A DNA stretch of 64,000 nt, from NCBI GenBank assembly GCA_937995335.1, contig CALKIH010000029.1, forward strand, positions 43,009-107,008, written 5' to 3'. A program made the position numbers and the translations under genes. Positions 9,338-17,689 of this stretch are shown in pieces. Under the pieces are notes generated by a model. It worked only from the letters and a program-made list of their open reading frames with translations, was not told where the DNA came from and made no database searches. Within the stretch, counting starts at the first letter, position 1. Each line of letters opens with the position of its first letter. This stretch comes from UBA2357 sp002344625 (GTDB lineage Bacteria; Pseudomonadota; Gammaproteobacteria; Burkholderiales; Rhodocyclaceae).

Positions 9338-10246
9338 TCATCGCTCCAGATGCGGCTTCATCAACGCCTCGAACCAGTCCAGGAACACGCCGAGCCGCTG
9401 GGTGCGTTGCCGGTGATGGGGATACAGTGCCGATACCGGCATCGACGACGCGCGCCAGTCCGGCATCACCTCCACCAATTGCCCGGCATCCAGCAAGTGC
9501 TGGACGTCGAAACGCGGCACCTGGATCAGCCCGAGCCCGGCCAGGCAGCATGCGATGTAGCTCTCGGCATTGTTCACCGCCACTCGACTGGGCACCCCGA
9601 TCCGGTGTTCGTGGCCCTCGCCGCTCACCCACTCCCAGGGCAGTTCCCTGCCCGTCCGCGGACAGGCATAGCCCACCACCCAATGGCCGTGCCCCAGATC
9701 CGCGAGATTGCGGGGTTCGCCATGCGCATGCAGGTATGCGGGGCTGCCGCAATTGATCAACGCGATACTGCCAAAACCGCGCACGGCCAGACCACTGTCG
9801 CGCAGGCTGCCGATGCGCAACACGCAGTCGACGCCCTCGCGCACCAGATCGATGGCACGATCTGCCGAGCCCAGGGCCAATTGCAGCCCGGGATGGCGAC
9901 GCAGCAAGCCCGGCAGCGCCGGTGCAAGCACACGGCGCGCGATCCGGCTGGGCACGTCGACCTTGAGCCGGCCGGATACCTGGCTCGGGCTCGGTTCGAA
10001 CAGATGGTCGATTTCCTCCAGCTCGACCAACAGCGTGCGGAGGCGATCGAGCAAGCGCGCACCGTCGGCGGTCAGGCGCACCTGACGGGTCGTCCGGTGC
10101 AGCAAGCGGGCGCCGATCTGGACTTCCAGCTGCTGTACCGCCGCCGAAACCGACGCCCGTGGCAGATCGAGCGCATTGGCCGCCTTGATGAAACTGCCCA
10201 TTTCCGCGACCTGGACAAATATCCGGTATCGATCGAACCTATCCAT
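9338..10246 (-). CDS. LysR-family transcriptional regulator
   Basis: A 302 aa LysR-type regulator. The N-terminal winged helix-turn-helix spans about 1-60, with the recognition region ASVSAAVQQLEVQIGARLLH and the wing RQVRLTADG. The effector domain of about 210 aa resembles the AaeR/DmlR-like subgroup. It is codirectional with, and downstream of, a small membrane protein and an SDR gene, rather than divergent from its likely target. Effector and target are unknown. The next gene on this strand is the GGDEF regulator 109 bp away. Confidence 0.9.
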   Translation of the reverse strand: MDRFDRYRIFVQVAEMGSFIKAANALDLPRASVSAAVQQLEVQIGARLLHRTTRQVRLTADGARLLDRLRTLLVELEEIDHLFEPSPSQVSGRLKVDVPSRIARRVLAPALPGLLRRHPGLQLALGSADRAIDLVREGVDCVLRIGSLRDSGLAVRGFGSIALINCGSPAYLHAHGEPRNLADLGHGHWVVGYACPRTGRELPWEWVSGEGHEHRIGVPSRVAVNNAESYIACCLAGLGLIQVPRFDVQHLLDAGQLVEVMPDWRASSMPVSALYPHHRQRTQRLGVFLDWFEALMKPHLER

Positions 10247-10417
10247 ACGCCCAATGATGTGTTGCTCTGCCCGAGCCTGCGCGCGGACACGCGCCTCGCG
10301 CTGTGTCAGCCGGCGCCACCACGCCGATTGAAAGAACCGACCTACACCCGCGCCCTTGCCCGACGCGGGAAACGACTCGACCCACCCGGTGCGCCTGGCC
10401 GCCGGGTCTGCGTGCGA

Positions 10418-10663
10418 TCAACGCTGCCACCACCACACCGCCCACGCGGACACGGCCGGAATACCGAACAGCGCGATGTGTATCGGCAACTCCTCGGCCA
10501 GCGTGTAGCCATGCGACAGGCCGGTACGCAGATTCCACGCCGAGACGCAGAACCAGACCAGCGTAAACACGCCCGCCGCCAGCGCACGATGGGCCGCGGG
10601 CGCCAGCCGCAGCGCCAGCCCGGCCAGTATCAGGCCCGCCACGATGAAGATCACGGTGCGCAT
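10418..10663 (-). CDS. Small hydrophobic membrane protein
   Basis: An 81 aa protein with three likely membrane segments (about 3-20, 28-45 and 60-78) and a tryptophan-rich C-terminus ending WWWQR. It starts 7 bp after the SDR gene on the same strand, suggesting cotranscription. I do not recognise the family. Hydrophobicity and operon position support a real gene. An inner-membrane location is inferred. Confidence 0.6.
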   Translation of the reverse strand: MRTVIFIVAGLILAGLALRLAPAAHRALAAGVFTLVWFCVSAWNLRTGLSHGYTLAEELPIHIALFGIPAVSAWAVWWWQR

Positions 10664-10670
10664 GATGAGC

Positions 10671-11444
10671 TCACTTGGTGGTGTAGCCGCCGTTGATCAG
10701 GATCGTCTGGCCGGTGATCCACCAACCGTCGCTGACCAGATGGCGAATGAACGGCACCACGTCTTCGATATGGGTCAGGCCCGTGGGCGAGGACGGAGAA
10801 AGCGCGGCCGCCGACTTGTGGTACGCGACCGCATCGGCCCCTTCCTGCCCGTAGAAGAACGGCGTGTCCATCGGACCGGGCCCCACCGCGGTGACCGAAA
10901 TGCCACGCGGCCCGAATTCCTTGGCCGCCGCGCGCGTAAAGTGCTCGACCGGCGCCTTGGTGCCGGCGTAGGCCGCGTAGAACGGCGTAAATGCGCCCAG
11001 CAGCGAAGTCACCACGGTCACGATCTTGCCGTTGTCGTTGACATGGCGCCCCGCCTCCTTCAGGAAGAAGAAGGCCGACTTGCCATTGATGGCGGCCATT
11101 TCGTCATACTCGGCCTCGCTGACCTCCAGCAACGGCTTCTTGAGCACCTTGCCCACCGTATTGATCGCGATGTCGGGCCGGCCGACTGCCGCAAGCGTAT
11201 CGGCAAACAGCCTCTCGACCGCGGCGGCCGTGGTCAGGTCGCCCTGGATGGCTACCGCCCGGGCGCCCGCCGCCTCGACCGCGGCCACCGTCGCTTCTGC
11301 ATCGGGTCGGGTGGCGGCGCTGTTGTAGTGAATCGCGATGGCGCTGGCGCCTTGGCCAGCCAGATCGCGCGCGATCAGGCCGCCGAGGTTCTTGGCCCCG
11401 CCGGCAATCAGTGCAACTTTGCCCTTGATGGAATGGTCAGCCAT
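10671..11444 (-). CDS. Short-chain dehydrogenase/reductase (SDR)
   Basis: NAD(P)-dependent oxidoreductase of 257 aa. The cofactor-binding glycine motif GGAKNLGG (about 15-22) is slightly atypical for TGxxxGxG. INTVG sits where NNAG is usual, catalytic Ser lies in VTSLLGA, and Tyr and Lys are in YAGTK. The C-terminus TGQTILINGGY is typical of classical SDRs. The N-terminal AIHYNSAATR segment suggests NADP preference. The substrate is unknown. It leads a likely operon with a small membrane protein and a LysR regulator; an AT-rich patch at about 11520-11570 could hold the promoter. Confidence 0.9.
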   Translation of the reverse strand: MADHSIKGKVALIAGGAKNLGGLIARDLAGQGASAIAIHYNSAATRPDAEATVAAVEAAGARAVAIQGDLTTAAAVERLFADTLAAVGRPDIAINTVGKVLKKPLLEVSEAEYDEMAAINGKSAFFFLKEAGRHVNDNGKIVTVVTSLLGAFTPFYAAYAGTKAPVEHFTRAAAKEFGPRGISVTAVGPGPMDTPFFYGQEGADAVAYHKSAAALSPSSPTGLTHIEDVVPFIRHLVSDGWWITGQTILINGGYTTK

Positions 11445-11695
11445 GACGAATCTCCTTTCCGCGTGAATTAAACCATGAGCTTAGGCTTTGCGGACCAGCG
11501 GATAAACCGGCTCGACATGGATTGATTATCCATACTGAAAATACAATCAAGTATCGATTGAACACAACACACATGCAATCCGCCCTTTGCCCGACGGACC
11601 CTCCCCGTCGATCACTTGAACGTCAAGGCTGTCCGACCGGCCGACACGCTGCTAGACTTGCTACCCACTTTTTCCCGGACATCCTCCCCGCGCCA

Positions 11696-12877
11696 ATGAA
11701 GTCGTTCGTTCGTCTGATGCTCATCGCGGTCGTGTGCGTGTTTCACGGGAGCGTGGTACTTGCCCAGGGTGCGTCCGGGAGTGACGGATCCGGCACTCCA
11801 TCGGTTTCCTCGAACTACGACGATGTGGGTGGCTTGCGGGCCAGTCCGGGACAGCGGCTCGAGATTCCGTTCCAGGAGTCGCGCGTCCTCAAGCTCGACC
11901 TCACCCGCGACGCCAACGACATCTGGGACCGCATCCGGCGGGGATTCGGCATGCCCGACCTGGATTCCGATCTCGTGGTCGAGCGACAGCTGTTCTACCT
12001 CAACCGCCCGGCTTTCCTGCGCACCGTGTTCGAGCGCGGGGGGCAATACCTCTATTACATCGTCGATGAAATCGAACGGCGCGGTTTGCCGACCGAGCTT
12101 GCGCTGCTGCCCATGGTCGAAAGCAACTACAATCCGCTGGCGCTGTCACGCGCAAAAGCGTCCGGCTTGTGGCAGTTCATTCCGTCGACCGGACGCAATT
12201 TCAACCTGACCCAGAATCAGTGGGTGGACGAGCGACGCGACGTGATCGCATCGACCAATGCCGCGCTCGATTATCTGGAGTATCTCTACGAATTTCATGG
12301 CGACTGGCATCTGGCGCTCGCATCCTATAACTGGGGCGAAGGCTCGGTTGCGCGGGCCATCAAGAAGAACCTCGATCAAAACCTGCCGACCGAGTACCGC
12401 GACCTCGCCATGCCAGACGAGACCCGCCAGTACATTCCCAAGCTGCAGGCGCTGAAGAATATCGTCTCGAATCCGGAGCTGTTCAATTTCGAATTGCCGC
12501 ATGTCGCGAACGACGAACATTTCACCACCGTACCCGCGCCACGCGGCATCGATCTCGCTACCGCGGCCAGGCTCGCCGAGATGTCCATGGACGAGTTCGT
12601 CGCACTCAATCCGGGCTACAACCGCCCCATCATCAACAGCGACGACGACGTCCTGGTTGTTCCCGCAGACCGTGCCGAGCAGTTCAAGCTGCGCCTTTCG
12701 CAACACGCATCGAGCAGCAAACGCTGGGTGAACTATCAACTCCGCAAAGGCGACACGCTTGCCTCGATCGCGCGAAAATACGGGATGTCGATCAACCAGT
12801 TGCGAGAAATAAACGGCCTCGATGCACGCGCCAGCGTGAGAGTCGGCCAATCCCTGCTGGTGCCGGCAAAACCTTGA
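11696..12877 (+). CDS. mltD: Membrane-bound lytic murein transglycosylase (MltD-like) with LysM
   Basis: Cleaves peptidoglycan glycan strands to 1,6-anhydromuropeptides. 393 aa from ATG 11696. An N-terminal signal peptide (MKSFVRLMLIAVVCVF, ending near VLAQG) lacks an obvious lipobox Cys. The SLT domain has the catalytic Glu in LLPMVESNYNP, then SGLWQFIPSTGRNF and LASYNWGEGSV. A degenerate LysM-like stretch and one clear C-terminal LysM (YQLRKGDTLASIARKYG) follow. In many betaproteobacteria mltD lies beside gloB; here they are separated by five genes. Convergent with the downstream ABC ATPase gene. Confidence 0.9.
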   Translation: MKSFVRLMLIAVVCVFHGSVVLAQGASGSDGSGTPSVSSNYDDVGGLRASPGQRLEIPFQESRVLKLDLTRDANDIWDRIRRGFGMPDLDSDLVVERQLFYLNRPAFLRTVFERGGQYLYYIVDEIERRGLPTELALLPMVESNYNPLALSRAKASGLWQFIPSTGRNFNLTQNQWVDERRDVIASTNAALDYLEYLYEFHGDWHLALASYNWGEGSVARAIKKNLDQNLPTEYRDLAMPDETRQYIPKLQALKNIVSNPELFNFELPHVANDEHFTTVPAPRGIDLATAARLAEMSMDEFVALNPGYNRPIINSDDDVLVVPADRAEQFKLRLSQHASSSKRWVNYQLRKGDTLASIARKYGMSINQLREINGLDARASVRVGQSLLVPAKP

Positions 12878-12970
12878 ACGGTGTCTGGGCGTGCGCGCCG
12901 CGACTTCGTCCTACGCTTCGCTTCGTTCGATCCCGGCTCTACTCACGGCCCGCCGTCTTCGTTCGAGCGT

Positions 12971-15004
12971 CTACCCCGGCCAGTGGCAGCGCACGATATG
13001 GCTGGCACTGCCAAAGCGTGTTTGCGTCGGCTGTTTGCGTTCGCAGATCTCGGTCGCCTTCGGGCAGCGTGGATGAAAATGGCAACCGCTCATCGATGCC
13101 GCACCAGTGTGCGGATCGCCCGTGACCATCGCCGCGCCGCCGTGTCCCGGCGTCCGCGCGCCTTCGGCCGATGCCGCGACGAATGCCCGGGTGTAAGGAT
13201 GGGCCGGGTTTGACAACACCGCGTCGATCGAGCCGTGCTCGACGATGCGGCCGCGATACATCACCGCCACAGCGTCGGCAAGATAACCCGCGACGCCTGG
13301 GTTGCGCGTGATCAGCAGGTAGCTCATGCCGGTTTCGTCCTGCAGTTCGCGCAGCAGGTTGAGGATGTGCGACCGGCAGGCGGCATCGAATCCGGCTACC
13401 GGCTCGTCGCAGATCAACACCTGTGGCGACACTGCCAGCGCGCGCGCGATCGCGACGCACTGCAACGAAAAGTCGTCGAGATCCTCGGGGTAGCGGCTTG
13501 CCAGCGTCGGCGCCAGGCCGACCCGCGAAAGCAGTCGTCCGACATGCCGGGTACGCTTGTCGGGATCGGTCTCGACCCCCAGCGCAATCATGCCTTCGGC
13601 AACGCTGTCGCCGATGCGCATGAACGGGTTCAATGCGGCCCGTGGCGACTGGAAGATCATCTGCAGCGCACGCCGGGTCGGCACGAACGCCGATTCGAAC
13701 AACGTGTCCAGCGGACTGCCATCCAGAGACAGCTCGCCCTCATCGAACCCGATCAACCCCGCCATCGCCTTGCCCACGCGGCTCTTGCCACTGCCCGATT
13801 CGCCCAGGAGCGCCAGCGTGCGCCCGGCTTGCAGGCTCAGGTCGACCCCGTCCACCGCGCTGGCCCCGGCGCTGAGTCGGCCCGGTTCGAGATTGACCGT
13901 GAGCCCGCGCATCTCGAGGCGGATGGTCGTCGGCGGGCGCGGGCGATGGCGCGGCGGCGCAGCGGTCGGCAACGGCGGGTCGAGATCGTCCGGATCGCGA
14001 TAGAGATGGCAACGCACGCTCTGCAAGCCCAGCACATGCAACCCGGGCGGCGTACTCGAACACGCGCCGAATGCGTGCGGGCAGCGCGACGCGAAGCAGC
14101 AGCCGGACGGATCGGATGCCGGCGCGCCACGCTCGGTGCCGCCGAGAACCTGTCCCCGTTGTTGCCGCGACGGCTGTGCCTCGATCAGACTGCGCGCATA
14201 CGGGTGGAGTGGATTGGCCAGGAACTCGCCGCTCGGACCCCATTCCACCACCTCGCCATCGAGCACCACCGCCACCCGCTGCGCCATCCGGCGCACCACG
14301 TCGGGGTCGCGGGTAAACAGCATGATGGCCATGGCACGAACGTTGCGCAGCCGCTCGAACAAAGCCAAGACCTGGGTCTGAACGGTCGGATCGAGCGTGC
14401 CGATCGGTTCGTCGGCCAGCAGCAATTGCGGACGCCCGGCAAGTGCGAGCGCGATCGCCACCGACTGGCAAGTGCCGATCGCGAGTTCGCCCGGCTTGCG
14501 ATCGAGACACGTTCCGGGGCTGGACAGGCCGGTCGATGCGAGCAGGCGCCGCGCCTCGTCGCGCGCGTCTGCGCCGGCCAGTCCGCGATGTTGCGCAAAC
14601 ACTTCGCCAAGATGCTGCATGACCGTCATGCCCGGGTTGAGGCTGGCAAGCGGATCCTGGAAGATCGTTGCCACGCGGCCACCCAGATAGGTGCGCAGCT
14701 CGGACCGCGACAGTTCGAGCAGATCCTTGCCGTGCAGGCGCAGCGTGCCGGCTTCGACCTGTGCGCCTGCGTCCAGCAAACCGGTGATCGCCGAAGCGAT
14801 CAACGACTTGCCGCAACCGGCCTCTCCCAACAGCGCCAGGGTCTCGCCCGCCCGCAGATCGAGATCGACCCCGCGCAACGGCCATGTACGCGCGCCATTC
14901 GACATGACACCGACGCGCAGCCCGGCGATCGAGAGCAAACGGGTCGGGTCCGGCTCATCGGCGGACATACCGAGCATCGTCCGCACATCGACCCGATCAT
15001 TCAT
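12971..15004 (-). CDS. Tandem ABC ATPase (oligopeptide type) with degenerate motifs
   Basis: A 677 aa fusion of two DppD/DppF-like nucleotide-binding domains, each followed by a Cys-containing oligopeptide C-terminal domain (CCFASRCPHAFGAC and CHFHPRCPKATEIC). Walker A is intact in both halves (GEAGCGKS, GESGSGKS), as are the Q-loops (FQDP, FQSP) and Walker B with Glu (LLLADEP, VLICDEP). The signature LSGGQ is lost in both (LAIGTCQ in the first, LDDFSLQ in the second). The switch His is Arg in both (FTRDPDVV, ITRNPGVA). No permease or binding-protein gene is adjacent. Nucleotide binding is likely to survive, but normal transport-coupled hydrolysis is doubtful. It may have a regulatory role. 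Confidence 0.85.
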   Translation of the reverse strand: MNDRVDVRTMLGMSADEPDPTRLLSIAGLRVGVMSNGARTWPLRGVDLDLRAGETLALLGEAGCGKSLIASAITGLLDAGAQVEAGTLRLHGKDLLELSRSELRTYLGGRVATIFQDPLASLNPGMTVMQHLGEVFAQHRGLAGADARDEARRLLASTGLSSPGTCLDRKPGELAIGTCQSVAIALALAGRPQLLLADEPIGTLDPTVQTQVLALFERLRNVRAMAIMLFTRDPDVVRRMAQRVAVVLDGEVVEWGPSGEFLANPLHPYARSLIEAQPSRQQRGQVLGGTERGAPASDPSGCCFASRCPHAFGACSSTPPGLHVLGLQSVRCHLYRDPDDLDPPLPTAAPPRHRPRPPTTIRLEMRGLTVNLEPGRLSAGASAVDGVDLSLQAGRTLALLGESGSGKSRVGKAMAGLIGFDEGELSLDGSPLDTLFESAFVPTRRALQMIFQSPRAALNPFMRIGDSVAEGMIALGVETDPDKRTRHVGRLLSRVGLAPTLASRYPEDLDDFSLQCVAIARALAVSPQVLICDEPVAGFDAACRSHILNLLRELQDETGMSYLLITRNPGVAGYLADAVAVMYRGRIVEHGSIDAVLSNPAHPYTRAFVAASAEGARTPGHGGAAMVTGDPHTGAASMSGCHFHPRCPKATEICERKQPTQTRFGSASHIVRCHWPG

Positions 15005-15039
15005 GCCGATACCTTTGAACCAGGGTGTGCACGCGCATT

Positions 15040-15061
15040 AAAAAAGGCCGCGGTTGCGGCC
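15040..15061 (-). terminator. Rho-independent terminator of slyD
   Basis: Read on the minus strand, a perfect 6-bp GGCCGC/GCGGCC stem with a 4-nt loop is followed by six T residues. It sits about 40 bp after the slyD stop codon and before the start of the ABC ATPase gene. Confidence 0.85.
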
Positions 15062-15098
15062 CATGACACTGCAACATTGCAGACGAGTGCGAATGGTA

Positions 15099-15587
15099 TC
15101 AGTGATGGTGATGACCGCCCGGGCCATGCACATGGCCGTGGGTGACCTCTTCGGCGCTTGCCGGACGGACTTCGGAAACCGTCATGTCGAAAATCAGCGA
15201 AATGCCGGCCAGCGGATGATTGCCGTCGACGACGACTTTGCCGTCGGCAATATCGGTAATCCGGTAGACCACTTCTTCGTCGCCGTCTTCGGTGACACGC
15301 TCGAAGGACATGCCCACCTCGATGTTGTCCGGAAACTGGCTCAGATCTTCCAGCAGGACCAGCTCTTCGTCATAGTCGCCGAACGCATCCTCGGGCTCGA
15401 GGCGGACCTTCAGGGCCTCGCCGGTCTTCTTGCCGTGCAAGGCTTCTTCGATCGCGGGGAAAATCCCGTCGTAGCCGCCGTGCAGATAGATGAGCGGCTG
15501 CTTGCCGTCGTCGATCATGTTGCCATCGGTGTCGGTGACGGTGTAGTTCAGCGTGACGACCGAGTTCTTAACGATTTCCGTTTGCAT
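15099..15587 (-). CDS. slyD: FKBP-type peptidyl-prolyl isomerase SlyD
   Basis: Metallochaperone and prolyl isomerase, 162 aa from ATG 15587. FKBP residues include VTLNYTVTDTDGNMID (about 10-25), YLHGGYDGIFPAIEEAL, the inserted-flap chaperone domain (about 70-120) with EDAFGDYDEELV, and NHPLAGISLIFDMTV. The His-rich tail HGHVHGPGGHHHH would bind Ni2+ or other metals. The first 20 bp overlap the 3' end of the peroxiredoxin gene, implying translational coupling. An intrinsic terminator follows. Confidence 0.95.
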   Translation of the reverse strand: MQTEIVKNSVVTLNYTVTDTDGNMIDDGKQPLIYLHGGYDGIFPAIEEALHGKKTGEALKVRLEPEDAFGDYDEELVLLEDLSQFPDNIEVGMSFERVTEDGDEEVVYRITDIADGKVVVDGNHPLAGISLIFDMTVSEVRPASAEEVTHGHVHGPGGHHHH

Positions 15588-16059
15588 ATTCCGTTTCCAG
15601 GTTCCTGACCATGTTGAAGACATTTGCCGCGTGACCGCGGGGAGAGACATCCCGGAGAACGTGCCGGATCACGCCTAGTTTGTCGATGATGAACGTCGTT
15701 CGTGCCACCCTGGCCTGATCGCTGCCGTCACCCCGATTCGATCGACACACATCATAAACACGGCAAACCTCGCAATCTTCGTCGGATAGCAGCCTGAGCG
15801 AGAGGCCGTGGAGATCGCGAAATTCCGCATTGGTCAGACAATCGTCAGGGCTGATTCCGATCACTTCGCAGTCGTAGCGTGCGAAGTCGTCCTCATGGTC
15901 GCTGAAATCGGCTGCCTGCAGGGTGCAACCCGGCGTGTTCGCGCGCGGATAGAAGTAGAGGACGATGTGCCGTCTGCCAAGTGCCGACTCGAGATCGAAC
16001 ACCTCCATGTCGGCGTCCGGCAGCGAAAAGACTGGCGCAACATCACCGACCTGAAGCAT
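15568..16059 (-). CDS. bcp: Peroxiredoxin of the Bcp/PrxQ family
   Basis: Thiol peroxidase of about 163 aa. The thioredoxin-fold peroxidatic motif YPRANTPGCTLQAADF (about 38-53) holds the peroxidatic Cys. The resolving Cys found five residues later in E. coli Bcp is Ala here; other cysteines (DCEVCRVYDVC, about 94-104) could substitute, or the enzyme may be 1-Cys. The start is ATG 16059 with a GGGAGAG ribosome-binding site. It overlaps slyD by 20 bp. Confidence 0.9.
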   Translation of the reverse strand: MLQVGDVAPVFSLPDADMEVFDLESALGRRHIVLYFYPRANTPGCTLQAADFSDHEDDFARYDCEVIGISPDDCLTNAEFRDLHGLSLRLLSDEDCEVCRVYDVCRSNRGDGSDQARVARTTFIIDKLGVIRHVLRDVSPRGHAANVFNMVRNLETEYANGNR

Positions 16060-16277
16060 GTGCTCTCCCTGACGTCGCGGCAATTCTAGCCGAGACCGGG
16101 TTTCAAGACTACCGCTGGCGTCGCCTCTGTGGAACATGGAATTGTCTCCTGATTGTTTTTTCGACTTGTGTCATGCCTTGATTACGACATGTACTCGTAC
16201 GAATAGACCAGATCCGATCCGGGCTCAAGGCCTGGCGGCCAAAAGTCATGAAATATTTGTTTGTACACGGGCGCTAA

Positions 16278-16293
16278 CTGTATAAAATAACAG
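16278..16293. promoter_or_regulatory. LexA operator upstream of lexA
   Basis: A perfect CTGT-N8-ACAG palindrome (CTGTATAAAATAACAG), matching the E. coli-type SOS box. A TATAAA -10-like hexamer lies inside it (16281-16286), 18 bp after TTGTTT (16257-16262), so LexA bound here would block RNA polymerase. An AGGAG ribosome-binding site follows at 16300-16304. Confidence 0.9.
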
Positions 16294-16310
16294 CCAATCA
16301 GGAGTGCTCA

Positions 16311-16955
16311 ATGACGATAGACACAACGGATCTGACCCGCAGGCAGCAGGAGATCCTCGCCTTCATCCACCAGGCTCTCGAAGCCGAAGGGCGCCCCCCC
16401 ACCCGTGCCGAAGTATGTCGGGCATTCGGTTTCAAGTCGCCCAACGCGGCCGAGAGCCATCTGCGCGCACTGGCCGCCAAGGGTGCCATCACCCTTGAAG
16501 AAGGCCGGGCGCGCGGCATACGCCTGCCCGGCGGCTTTCCACGTCGTTCAGACACGTTTCACGACACCGGCCTTCCGTTGATCGGGCATGTCGCGGCCGG
16601 CAACCCGATTTTGGCGATCGAGCATGTCGAATCCCGCCACCCGGTCGATCCGGCCCTGTTTTCCCCGCGCGCGGACTATCTTTTGCGGGTGAAGGGGCTG
16701 AGCATGCGCGATGCCGGCATTCTCGACGGCGATCTTCTCGCCATTCACCGCACCGAAACGGCCCGCAACGGCCAGATCGTGGTCGCCCGGGTGCGCGACG
16801 ATGTCACGGTCAAGACTTTTTCGGCCCGGGGCAGGCTCGTGAGCCTGTTGCCTGCCAATCCCGACTTCGATCCGATTACGGTCGATACCGAAATCGAACC
16901 ACTGGCCATCGAAGGCCTGATGGTCGGCCTGATCCGCAACGGCCTGCCGAACTGA
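16311..16955 (+). CDS. lexA: SOS repressor LexA
   Basis: Represses DNA-damage genes and self-cleaves when activated by RecA filaments. 214 aa. The N-terminal winged helix-turn-helix (about 1-70) includes PPTRAEVCRAFGFKSPNAAESH. The cleavage site is Ala-Gly in HVAAGNP (about 92-98), the catalytic Ser is in GLSMRDAGI and the catalytic Lys in VTVKTFSARG. It is autoregulated through the operator at 16278-16293 and starts an apparent lexA-imuA-imuB operon, with imuA 17 bp downstream. Confidence 0.97.
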   Translation: MTIDTTDLTRRQQEILAFIHQALEAEGRPPTRAEVCRAFGFKSPNAAESHLRALAAKGAITLEEGRARGIRLPGGFPRRSDTFHDTGLPLIGHVAAGNPILAIEHVESRHPVDPALFSPRADYLLRVKGLSMRDAGILDGDLLAIHRTETARNGQIVVARVRDDVTVKTFSARGRLVSLLPANPDFDPITVDTEIEPLAIEGLMVGLIRNGLPN

Positions 16956-16972
16956 AGCGCCTTTCGCGTCCG

Positions 16973-17689
16973 ATGTCAGCCCGAGCCACGACCCTGCCCG
17001 CCGAGCTGCTGGCATCGGGCCTGATCTGGCAAGCCGACCGGCTGGCCAGCCCTGCATGGCCAGGCTGGCCGACCGGCTTTCCGGTGCTCGATGCCGAGTT
17101 GCCGGGTGGCGGCTGGCCGCGTGATGCGATCATCGAGCTGATCTCGGATCGGCCCGGCATCGGCGAATTGCAACTGATGCTGCCGATGCTGCGATCGTCG
17201 CCACCCGCACGCTGGGCCGCCTGGGTCGCCCCGCCCTTTTTGCCCTATGCGCCGGCACTCGCGGCAAGCGGGTTCGACCTCGGGCGCCTGCTGTTGATTC
17301 GTCCCCATGATCATGCCCGCTCGATCTGGGCAACCCGCCAGGCGTTGAATTCGGGGGCCTGCCATGCGGTGGCGCTGTGGAGCAGGAACATCGACGCCTC
17401 GGCGCTCCGGCGTCTGCAACTGGCGGCCGAAGCGTCCGCCACGCCCTTGTTTCTGTATCGTCCCAACGCTGCCGCCAGATCGCCTTCGCCTGCGGCATTG
17501 CGCCTGCAACTGCTGGCACGGCCCGATGGCCTGGGCGTGGTCATACTCAAGCGCAAGGGGCCGGTCACGCACACGCTGCTCAGGCTTGCGCTTCCTTCCA
17601 GGCTGCGCCGCAGCCCTGCCCACGATGCTCTGGATAGCCTTGCACCTGCCCGACCTGCCGCTGCAGGTATTCACCCGGGGCCTCGCTGA
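16973..17689 (+). CDS. imuA: Translesion synthesis accessory protein ImuA (SulA/RecA-like)
   Basis: A 238 aa RecA/SulA-like protein that works with ImuB and DnaE2 in damage-induced mutagenesis. The N-terminus WPTGFPVLDAELPGGGWPRDAIIEL (in part) matches the ImuA family. The Walker A position is degenerate (SDRPGIGELQ), so ATP binding is doubtful. LWSRNIDASALRRLQLAAE and LRLQLLARPDGL are further conserved stretches. Its 3' end overlaps imuB by 65 bp. The direct lexA-imuA-imuB order implies SOS control from the lexA promoter. Confidence 0.9.
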   Translation: MSARATTLPAELLASGLIWQADRLASPAWPGWPTGFPVLDAELPGGGWPRDAIIELISDRPGIGELQLMLPMLRSSPPARWAAWVAPPFLPYAPALAASGFDLGRLLLIRPHDHARSIWATRQALNSGACHAVALWSRNIDASALRRLQLAAEASATPLFLYRPNAAARSPSPAALRLQLLARPDGLGVVILKRKGPVTHTLLRLALPSRLRRSPAHDALDSLAPARPAAAGIHPGPR

